NCBI GenBank assembly: GCA_022575985.1
Contig: JAKSXM010000007.1
Coordinates: 12,960,501 to 13,024,500, forward strand
Source: Anagrus nilaparvatae
Taxonomy: Eukaryota; Arthropoda; Insecta; Hymenoptera; Mymaridae
Direction of reading: 5' to 3'
Length of the DNA stretch: 64,000 nucleotides
Each line of letters starts with the position of its first letter. Positions within the stretch are counted from its first letter, which is position 1. Shown here piece by piece: positions 1 to 8,628 of this stretch. The notes below the pieces were generated by a model that was not told the DNA's origin, did no database searches, and was given only the letters and a program-made list of their open reading frames with translations. A program made the position numbers and the translations under genes.

Positions 1-480
1 TTTGGCGTCATAAACCATCGCGAATATTAGCAAAATTTGCTCATAATTTCTATCAGTGACCAGTTCCGACATGATTTCTAACTATTTAACAGTAGTTATA
101 AGATATGTAAGATAATATTAGAGCCATACCGTTAAATTTTATCAAAAACACGTTTGACGGTGCCATCAAAACAGGCAAAAAAATATACTTAGAGGGGAGG
201 ATTTAAAAATAAATTTTTTTTACATACTCTTGAGACATATATAAAGTAAAGTAGAAAAATAAAAATTCGGTTATCAAAAAAAAATTTAGGTAAAACGACC
301 CTTAACATTAAGATTGTTTTCAAATTTTGCAATAAATTGTTAATAACAAAAAATTGATCACGAATTTTGCAAAACGGACCTCGGATTCGTGTTTAGCGGG
401 TCAAAAAACATGAATCACAACAATTTTTTTCCATGGAGCTCTTATGTCATTATATAGCATGGTGGGCGGCAGAACTATAA
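1..480. other. No recognisable gene
   Basis: AT-rich sequence with many short homopolymer runs. I find no convincing reading frame, splice structure or repeat boundary in it. Confidence 0.5.
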
Positions 481-484
481 CTTT

Positions 485-1110
485 CTTAACTTGCTCTCAG
501 TTTAAAACTTTCAAAAAGATCTTCAAGATTTTATTTTTTAAACTGATTTAACCCATTAGAGCTTGAGTGGAAGACTACAGAAACTCAACAAAAGCATTAA
601 GATTTCCAATAATAAAGGCTAAAAATCGATCCAAGTATGTAAAATGTTATGCTTTTTCCAAGTCCATCATTAATTTAGACCTAGAACTCTTCTATATAGG
701 GTAAGTGTACTAGCAGTCGGCCACTTAAGCGCACCGTGAACTTTGAATTAACTTTAAATATACTAAATAAACTTTTTTTGCCGAATTAATGCATTTAGTT
801 CATTGTTTATACCTAATAGTTATTAATTATAATGTGAAAAATTAAATTTTAAACATAGTTTAGCTAATAAAAAGAAAAAAATAATAAAACAGCATATTCG
901 AAAAATAGTTCTGACAAGGCGTAAAATGGGAATGTGGAAAAAATTAGGGGTAAGAAACTGTTAATGTTATGATATAACAAAGATAGTTCATAAATTATTT
1001 TTTTGGATAAATGTAAAATTTTTCTTTCTCAGTGGGAAGAAAACGCTTTTTTTCGATCTTATTGAGGGGCGTAAAAATTTTTTGTATCCGAGGAAAGTAT
1101 TCGTCTTATA
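485..1110. repeat. Diverged copy of the secreted-protein gene intron
   Basis: This block aligns collinearly and in the same orientation with 55,970-56,440 and then a short piece near 57,360, which lie in intron 1 of the secreted-protein gene. Shared landmarks include a CTCAGTTTAAA stretch, TTAACCCATTAG at about 550, GGCTAAAAATCGATCC, and TTTTTCTTTCTCAG. No exon sequence of that gene is recognisable beside it, so it is probably shared TE sequence or a fragment of a duplicated locus. Confidence 0.5.
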
Positions 1111-1112
1111 AA

Positions 1113-1689
1113 AAACTGTGTTAAGTAAATCTTGCTACTTACAGTTTTCAAAGGCTTTTGACCTAAAAATAAAAATAATTTTTTTCTTAGAGAAATGAAT
1201 TGCCAGGAAAAAATTAATCGATTTTTAAAAAAAAATTATTATTTTACGATGAAAATCAAGCGAGTAATGCATGTTTAAAGTTCAGAAACAGGCTTTTTTC
1301 AATAAAATTTCAATCTTTTTTAAGACGAATTTGAGCAAAATCTTAAATTGACGATAACTTGGCTAAATTTCATCCGAAAAAGATAAGTTTTTTTTTCTTC
1401 TGGAGTGGTTTTTCCCTGGCAAACAGATTTTCTTATCTATTTTAAAAACGTTTTTTTACCTAAAAAGTTATTTTGAAAATTTTGGGTAGCTCAGATACGA
1501 AAAACACGGTTTTTGACATAAAAGTGAAAAAATCTTTTTGGCACCTATCGCCGATTTCTTGTTCACAATTTTTTTCGGTTTTCTGAAGGTTCAAACTATC
1601 TGAAAACACGGGTCATATCGATGTGCCCTCAAAAAAAAAATTTACGATTCCAGGCTCGAATTAAGTATCAATTTTAAAATAATTGCTCA
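1113..1689. mobile_element. Half-copy of the TGAGCAATT inverted-repeat MITE
   Basis: Matches the right half of the 1.14-kb hairpin elements at 39,437-40,572 and 48,515-49,653, ending in AATTGCTCA followed by TA. The left arm is absent, so this copy is truncated at the palindrome centre. Confidence 0.75.
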
Positions 1690-1691
1690 TA

Positions 1692-2450
1692 TCGTTTTTT
1701 ATATATGGGCGATTATTTCTCAACCCAGCCACCCCCCTCTGTCTAACTTAAAAAGATTTTGGTTTTCTCAAATTGACTGGAAAAGGGTCTAGTTTTTTAT
1801 TCTCATGGGCCTTTTCAACTTTGTAAATCTACTGTGCCCATTTTAGGCACTGAATGGCGGCAGGTCGACATTTTAAAAACAGAAAAATTGAAATAAAAGT
1901 AGAGTAAAGGTAAGTTTTTTGAAATTTTTTTCTCTTAAAAGTTGTTATTTATTAAAACAAAGAAAATGAGACCACTTGAGTGGTAATTGGTTGATTTCAT
2001 AAAAAGTTTTGTGGGTGCTATGTAGTTTTTAAAAATGGGTAAAAAACAGCTACTTTGACTGATGATATCTCTGAATCCAAAATAAAAGAGTTTTAGTGCA
2101 AAATGTTAGTCTTTTGATACATAATAAGTGTGCCAAATATCAGGGGATTTTATCGAGTAGTTTCGGATTTAGCAATTTTAAGGGTAATTCTTAAACAAAT
2201 TTTGACCCATTTTTTAAAGAGAATTAATACCCAAAAATTGCGAATGTTATTATAAAATTCTCATGTTATTTAAATGGGAAAATTGAGGTGCTTACAGGCA
2301 CATGTTTTTGAAAAGCAAAAGCAAAATCCTTGGAACTGGGGACTTTTTATAACCAAAAGTTCATTAAAAAACCCGGGGAGTAAAGTTTTTCTTAAAATTC
2401 CAATTTTAGGTCCACTCTAGTGTACAAGTTAATATTTTGTGTAATGATAC
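1692..2450. other. No recognisable gene
   Basis: AT-rich intergenic or intronic DNA. No open frame, inverted repeat or tandem array stands out. Confidence 0.4.
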
Positions 2451-2454
2451 GTGT

Positions 2455-2712
2455 TATTAGCGATGTACCTATGATCCAGGAGGTACGCTACTTCTCCCAA
2501 ACTCCACGCCTTCTGTAAGTGCCCCGGAAGCACTTCGGACTGCGTTATCTACATAATGCCTCAGTCCTAAAGCAATGATAGAAATAATTTCAGAATTTAA
2601 TCTTCTCAGAAAAAAAAAACGGAAATTATTTTGTCCGAGTCGGGTGGCGAACCTTTAACGTTTAGATCGAAAGGTTGACGCGCTCCGACTGAGCTATTAA
2701 TGCTCTGGTTTC
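2455..2712 (-). mobile_element. tRNA-derived SINE (candidate)
   Basis: Read on the minus strand, the head contains an A-box match (TAGCTCAGTCGG, near 2,690-2,701) and a B-box-like AGGTTCGCCACCC about 45 bases downstream, the spacing of an internal RNA polymerase III promoter. A body of about 180 bases with no tRNA similarity follows, containing a T-run and ending near 2,455. The head does not fold into a full tRNA cloverleaf, so a working tRNA gene is unlikely. A second copy in the genome would confirm the SINE; none is seen in this window. Confidence 0.5.
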
Positions 2713-2719
2713 CGAATAA

Positions 2720-2962
2720 TGGTATACACAGTTTTTTTTCAGCGAAAAGTCTCAAAAATTTAATGGTATCAGACATTTAGTCGATAATCGTGCCAAATTT
2801 ATAGATATATTTGCATACAAATGATGTAAATAATACAACAGGCTTTTCTGGTAAGTAAGTTTAGTTCACCTTTATACTGGTAAACTTCTGAAAAAAACGG
2901 TTAACTAAAGTAAGAAATTTGTTCACAAAAATTTCGAAAAACCGCTATATATTATCTTTCGT
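2720..2962 (-). other. Toll paralogue intron 4 sequence
   Basis: Collinear with 39,105-39,435 plus 40,575-40,725, which flank the MITE in intron 4 of Toll-like gene B. It supports reading 4,694-4,098 as a duplicated exon 4 with its downstream intron. No exon 5 equivalent appears to the left in this window. Confidence 0.7.
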
Positions 2963-2965
2963 ATT

Positions 2966-3949
2966 TACTCCAAGCAAATCACGGTTTTGGTGGTATTGTT
3001 TGTGGCTGCTACCAGATTTGGGCTACTATAGGTTTTTTGGGTTGCAGAACACGAAAATCGGGGTTTTTTCTATGAGAAATTGGAGCTTGACCCTTAAATT
3101 AGTTAAAACTATCCAGGTGTTTTTGCAACTTTTACTCTAGCCCTCCAAGATTTGGTCTAATAAGGGTTCTTTGGGTCGCTGATTACGAATATTGAAGTTA
3201 TAACTATGAAAAATTACCCCTTCACTCAAAAATGGCCAAAACTACCCCTAAAAGGGGTGTTTTCGCTGCTTTCGCTCTAGCCCTCCAGGATTCGATTTAA
3301 TATTCGATTTAATTACAAAAATTGATATCTTTTCAATTAAAACTTAACTCTTCACTCTTAAATTAGCCAAAACTACCCCTGAAAGGGGTGTTTTTGCATC
3401 TTTCACTCTAGCCCTCCAAGATTTGATCTAATTGGGTTTTTTGGGTCGCTGATCACAAAAATCGATGTATTTTCAATTAAAACTTAACTCTTCACCCTTA
3501 AATTAGCCAAAACTACCCCTAAAGGTGGTGTTTTCGCTACTTTCGCTCCAGCCTGTCAATACTTGGTCACCAAATGAATGAAGGTTTTTTGGGTCGCTGA
3601 TCACGAATATTGAAGTTATAACTATGAAAATTTACCCCTTCACCCTCAAATCGGTCAAAACTGTTGACAAAACCGTTACTGCCCCTTAGTTTTGGCTAAT
3701 TTAAAGGTGCAGAGTTAAGTTTTAATTGAAAATACATCGATTTTTGTGATCAGCGACCCAAAAAACTCTATTAGGCCTAATCTTGGAGGGCTAGAATGAA
3801 ATTTGCAAAAACACCCCTTTTAAGGGTAGTTTTGGCTAATTTAAGGGTCAAGCCCCAATTTCTCATAGAAAAGACCACCCAAAAAACCTAGAGTAGACCA
3901 AATCTGGTGGCGGACACAAACAATACCACCCCGTGATTTGACTGGAGTA
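2966..3949. mobile_element. Inverted-repeat transposon with 3-bp target duplication
   Basis: Ends are TACTCCAAGCAAATCACGG and its near-exact complement, flanked on both sides by ATT. Paralogue B has the uninterrupted site at 40,721-40,736 with a single ATT, so this is a clean filled/empty site pair. The interior has about four direct repeats of a 130-150 base unit (each with an AGCCCTCCAAGATTTGGTCT-like core and an AAACTACCCC core) and then inverted copies. No transposase frame is present. The superfamily is uncertain; 3-bp duplications occur in PIF/Harbinger and CACTA elements. Confidence 0.85.
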
Positions 3950-4097
3950 ATTAATAAAACAAACATTTCGCGGAACTCAAACGTTCTTAAGCTTGATAAT
4001 CTCTTACGGAACTCGACTATTTTCAAAGCAATTATGTGGAATTCGATAACAGCTTTTAATTTTAAAATATAAGAATTTAATATTCGAAAAATATTAC

Positions 4098-4694
4098 TTT
4101 TATGTTAGTATTTAAAATGTTTTCGTCATATTCACATATAAGATTGTTTGATAAATCTAATAATTCCACCTTATCGTAACCTGGTTTGTTCATATCTGGA
4201 AATCTCGTTATATTATTTGAATCCATGTATAACCTGATTTTTGAAACGTTTTGTATGCTAGAGAGTTCTGGAAATTTAAAAAGACTTCTCTTTGAACAAT
4301 TAACAGATATTAGGTCATCAAAAGGCCTTTTCCGACAATCGCAAACATTTGTGCATGCGTCTTCAGATGAAAAGTTATGATACTGAACATTGCATTCAAA
4401 ACTTTTATAATCCAAATCAGGTATTTTGATACCGCTGTTAAAATCTGAACCATTACAAAAAAGCTGATTCACATTAAAACCAATTTCAGTTTGCTTTATT
4501 TGAATATACTGAAGAAAATCATAAATTTCACAGTCACATTTGATCGGATTATTGCCTATATTAATAAATAAGTCATGAGGTTTGTTTCCACCTCTACTTC
4601 GAATAGTTTTTAAATCTCCTGTTATTCGAGTTATTTGATTAAAACTCAAATCAATATCAGAGAAACCTGAAAATAGAAGATTGAAGTCTTCTAC
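4098..4694 (-). CDS. Toll-like receptor exon 4 (paralogue A or a third copy)
   Basis: A 597-base open exon of exactly the same length and phase as exon 4 of gene B (41,468-40,872), bounded by an acceptor after TTATTTATTGCAG and a donor AAAA|GTAATA. It encodes a short LRR, then a C-terminal LRR cap (NPIKCDCEIYDF with its later Cys pair), then an N-terminal-type cap (CTNVCDCRKRPFDDL) and the start of a second LRR block. This arrangement is typical of Toll ectodomains. There is no stop or frameshift. Its own exons 1-3 and 5 are not adjacent. On the same strand, exon 1 and exon 3 remnants lie at 36.3 and 32.6-32.9 kb, so it may be their continuation across a 28-kb intron, or a separate fragment. 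Confidence 0.8.
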
Positions 4695-4749
4695 CTGCAA
4701 TAAATAATAGTGTGTTACTAAGTTTGGAAAATAGTTTATTTTTGCCACG

Positions 4750-5456
4750 ATCGAAAGGTTTATGGAGCATAGGGACTAGTCCTGATGAACAATAATCATA
4801 TTCGACACAATGAGCATTTTATAACAATTTTAGTCAACATTTTTTTTAGGCTGCGTCTATTTACCCAGATTATTTTACCCCCATCCATTTTGTTTAAATG
4901 CTTAAAATACAAATATTTTGGTATCTTATTCTTTATGCTAAAAAAGAAATAAATTTCATTTTTATTATTTTCAGGTATAAGCTTTTAACAAATACATATA
5001 TGGAGTATACATTTGTAAAAAAATTAAAAATGATAAGTGCAGATTATACATCCATGCAATGCATTATTAGCTAAATTAATCTTTGTTTTTTTATTATTTT
5101 TAATAATATTTTGCAAACTATATGGTGAATTCGTAAAAAATAAAAAGGAATAAGTGCAGATAATATATGCATTTCGCCATTTGACAAAAATATATATTTA
5201 GGTAAAAATCAATCAAAATAATTTTATAGAAATTTTTAATTCAGGTTTTAAGCCTAACTTTAACCATTTATTTTCGTTTGATTATTTATACATTAATTAA
5301 AAGATTGAACGTGCGCAGGAATTGAGGAGAAATGTTTATTTGCTTATAGAAAAAGAGTGAAGGTAAAAATTTCAGGGTAAATAGATTTTGCGTATTTTAT
5401 ATATAAAGGCCAAAAAGATATTTTTTCCAAGTTGAAAAATTTCTGCCCTTAATATA
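4750..5456. other. No recognisable gene
   Basis: AT-rich sequence upstream of the Toll exon on its coding strand. Nothing beyond short A/T tracts is recognised. Confidence 0.4.
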
Positions 5457-5459
5457 TAA

Positions 5460-6601
5460 TGGTGGTTCCAGTACTTTTCGTACAGATTAGGGCGCACTCA
5501 TGTCACCGATTGAGCTCAAATTGAGTATAGTTTGGAGTAATAAAAAAGTCCCTCAGCCAAATTTTTAGCTCTCTAGCACCTCATGGGACTGAAATATGGC
5601 CGTTTAAAGGTCCAAAAATAGCCTGATTTGGCCAATTTTCAAAATTACGCCAATTCTTTGAATTTACTTCAAATTTTATCTTATTGGTCGCATTTTAACC
5701 GTTAAAGAGTCTACATTTTGTAAAAAAATTTTTAGCTAATTTCATGGAGTCAACTTTTTTTGGCATTGATAAACGTAAAATTAATTTTATTAAAAAAGCT
5801 GGTTTTCAAAATAATACCGTGGCTTAAAATCAACTCAAAAATACTTCTGGTTGGTTGCAATTTTTTTGTCTACTTAAGACCTTTCAAATGGGACCCTAAA
5901 ATTTAAAATCGGTGAATTTAAACCGGAGATATTTTGATTTTAGTGGCGGCTGTTTTTGAAATATGCGTTTTTTGACATTTTTCGCCACCTGGCATTTTTT
6001 TCTAAGTGCTTTAAAATGTCTGAAACTTTCAGGAAAATAAGTTCAATATATGTATTGCAAATTTCATAAAAAATTTCTTTGCTTATTTGCCTTTCAAGCC
6101 ATTTTTTCAGCTCATCCAAATTCAACCATTCCATTTTCCGGAATTTTCCATTTTCCGGCTTTTCCTGTAATCTAATGAAAATGCTGACTCAATTTTTGGA
6201 ATCCTCGGAAAATTTTACTATAGACCCTCTTTTTTAAGTAATTTTGAACATCTCTGTGATGCTGTATAAAAATGTATTTGAATTTGATAAAATTAAAATT
6301 TTTTTTTTGTCAATTTTATAAATTTCAATTTATTTTTATTTTTATGCAAATTCTTTTTTCTTTTTTCGACCAGTAAAATGAAATTTGAAGTAAATTCAAA
6401 GAAATGGCGTAATTTTGAAAATTGGCCAAATCAGGCTATTTTTGGACCTTTAGACGGCCATATTTCGGCCCCATGAGGTGCTAGAGGGCTAAAATTTTGG
6501 CTAAGTGACTTTTTTGTAACCATAAACTATTCCCTAAAATTTGAGCTCAATCGGTGACATGAGTGCGCCCTAATCTGTACGAAAAGTACTGGAACCACCC
6601 A
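5460..6601. mobile_element. Inverted-repeat transposon, ~240-bp arms, TAA flanks
   Basis: Arms begin GGTGGTTCCAGTACTTTTCG (5,461) and end with the complement at 6,599. They match for about 240 bases, including GGGCGCACTCATGTCACCGA. TAA flanks both ends (5,457-5,459 and 6,602-6,604), the duplication length and type of PIF/Harbinger-like elements, though the left tip has lost one G. The roughly 660-base centre has no recognisable transposase, so the element is non-autonomous. Confidence 0.75.
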
Positions 6602-6604
6602 TAA

Positions 6605-6870
6605 GTATATAAATATTAATTTAATTCATAATTCAGGCCTACAAAAAATTCTATCCAACAATCAGACATATTATTCTGGAGAGATTTATTAATGTTAAAC
6701 ACGTTAACGTTTGCAATTTTTTGCCATCACTTCTCAGTTTCGAGATATTCTAACACGAAACTGCAGAAGCTGAAATTTTTTGGTATTTTCAAAGTACAAA
6801 AAATCGAAAACTATACAAGACTGTTAAAAATTATGTCTTTCAAAGAATTTTTTTATGCTAAGCACAATGC
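6605..6870. other. No recognisable gene
   Basis: Spacer between two transposons. A 63-codon frame here has no recognisable similarity and biased A/T composition. Confidence 0.35.
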
Positions 6871-6871
6871 C

Positions 6872-7075
6872 TTAACCCATTAGCGCCTAATTGACCATCC
6901 AGTGACAGTTGAATATTTTGAGCTAAAAATGACACCTAGCTAGTAGGTTTTTTAGGTCGCTATTTCCATTTCCAAAGTCCTTTTTCACCTACAACCCCTA
7001 GGTAAGGAGGTATCAACCCCTGTATAATAAAAAACTTACTAGGTATTGAAATTGATTTTTTCCGCTTTAAAAAAG
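6872..7075. mobile_element. Left terminal repeat of a TTAA-flanked (piggyBac-like) element
   Basis: Starts TTAACCCATTAGCGCCTAAT and is the reverse complement of 30,439-30,240, including CAACCCCTAGGTAA and AAAAAACTTACTAGGTATTG. A TTAA duplication and CCC tip are hallmarks of piggyBac-type elements. The orientation suits the left end of one element whose right end is at 30,439. Related tips occur near 550 and 56,040. Confidence 0.7.
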
Positions 7076-7154
7076 TTTCAAAAACTTCATTAAGGAATGA
7101 ATTGAACTGGTTAACTGCTAGTACACGTAGAAAATACTTTAAGTTAGTTAGTTA

Positions 7155-7478
7155 GTGCTTGTACATAGTTTGATATCCTCTCAAAGACCTCCATATCTCT
7201 CATCACAATTCAAAGTTCCTGTTGAAACAATTAGACGCTCACAACGCAATTTACCTGATACTTCTTTATCCGAATTCCTACCACTTACTTTTTCCCTGCC
7301 CAGTTCATATCGAACAGATTTCTATAAAAACTCATTCTTTATAACAGCCATTAACGAATGGAATAATTTACCTTTTACTTTAAAAGCTTATACTTGCTTA
7401 GAAACATTTAAAACCAATTTGATGAAATATCTATTGTGTATACAAAAAACCCCAATATCTGTCCTTCAATCGGTTTAA
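7155..7478 (+). pseudogene. 3' end of a Jockey/CR1-like LINE ORF2
   Basis: About 107 codons read like the C-terminal tail of non-LTR retrotransposon polyproteins: a basic stretch followed by YKNSFFITAINEWNNLP and ETFKTNLMKYLL. It matches the pattern GAKSWNSLPLAIRF...SFKSGLL at the end of the LINE at 50.9-53.4 kb. No reverse transcriptase or endonuclease lies upstream, so this is a severely 5'-truncated copy. It ends just before the LTR at 7,551. Confidence 0.65.
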
Positions 7479-7550
7479 AATTTTTACATATTAAAATAGA
7501 TTATTTTAGTCAAATTTTATATTTTGCAATTATATATTATTGTTACGAAC

Positions 7551-7907
7551 GCAAATGAGAAGATTTTTTGCAATAATAATTATTCTTATAAGATATTAAA
7601 TTCATTTTGGTTTTTATTCTTAATTGTAAAATTGTATATTAATTTCATTCTAAAATTTATTATTTTAGAAAATATTAAATATTTGAAATTTTGAATTTAA
7701 ATTTTTATCTGTTACTAAGCAACATTAATTGTTTGATTTTAATTTCATAAATTCATTTCATAGATTCAGATGATAAATGAATAAATTTGATTTTTTTGGT
7801 TATAAAAAATTGTGAATAAAAAAGTAATAAATTTTTTTGTAAAAAGAATTGTTAATAAAAATATTTGAATCGAACTGAGTTTTGTATTTCATGCTCTGAC
7901 AAGAACA
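7551..7907 (+). repeat. Long terminal repeat (5' LTR) of a Ty3/gypsy-type element
   Basis: Starts TGTTACGAACGC and ends TGACAAGAACA (TG...CA). A second full copy lies at 27,898-28,287, differing mainly by a small indel near 7,750. A primer-binding site follows three bases after the end, which marks it as a 5' LTR. Confidence 0.8.
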
Positions 7908-7910
7908 TTT

Positions 7911-7930
7911 TGGTGTCAGAAACCCGCGAG
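7911..7930 (+). promoter_or_regulatory. Primer-binding site, probably tRNA-Leu
   Basis: TGGTGTCAGAAACCCGCGAG begins with the TGG complementary to a tRNA CCA end. TGTCAGAA plus a T-arm-like continuation resembles the 3' end of leucine tRNAs. It sits three bases after the LTR, the expected position. Confidence 0.65.
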
Positions 7931-8530
7931 TTTGAACTATTAGGTGGTTGAAAATTTATTTAACAGAAAAAATTTTGAAAGAATAATGTGAAAACCTAAG
8001 ATTAAAAAAAAAAAAAAGTCATTGAGAAAAGTTTGCAATGTATTATTGTGATAATTATTATGAAGTGCTTCAGAATCAAGAAAAATTAAAAATGAAATTT
8101 AATATAAAATACCCTGCCAACTAGCTGGCACTGAGGTTCTTCAAACAATGGGCTGTAATCTTAATTTACAACAAATATTATTGATTACAACCATGCAATT
8201 ATACATACATTTTTCGTTTTTAGTAGCTGGTAAAGTAGATTATTAAGATCATTTTGTTATTAAAGTGAAAATTCTAGCGTCCATGAATTGGTCGCGCCGG
8301 CGTTAATGGATTTTAAATCATTTTTGCATAATTAAATAGAGACAAATATAAAAAAAAGCTATTTTTATTTTTTTTTATAAAATTTTATTTTATTGGAATA
8401 TATAATTATCCCTTAACAATTAAAATATTGGGTAACATGATTTTTTTGTTTTGTCAAAGAAATGGTTGGTAACGATGCGAAAATTACAAATATTCGCTCA
8501 ATTATTATAAAAAGATAGGAGTTTTTACCA
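7931..8530 (+). other. Remnant leader of the LTR element; no gag frame
   Basis: Sequence downstream of the primer-binding site should be leader and gag, but no open frame is present. The element is either truncated here by the LINE insertion or decayed. Confidence 0.4.
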
Positions 8531-8628
8531 GAATTTATAATAATTTCTTATAATTTATTTTCTCAGTGTACTTCTTGCATTTGACCAATCTTCCGCAACA
8601 ATGATAATGATAATAATAATAATAATAA
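8531..8628 (+). repeat. Left copy of a ~95-bp direct repeat flanking the LINE pair
   Basis: Runs from GAATTTATAATAATTTCTTA to an imperfect (AAT)n tract and recurs at 23,176-23,268 with one substitution and a repeat-length difference. It brackets the whole LINE tandem, as a long target-site duplication would. Confidence 0.8.

Noticed and set aside
2635..2712. Functional tRNA gene on the minus strand
   Set aside because: A and B boxes are present, but acceptor, anticodon and T stems do not pair, so it is listed as a SINE candidate.
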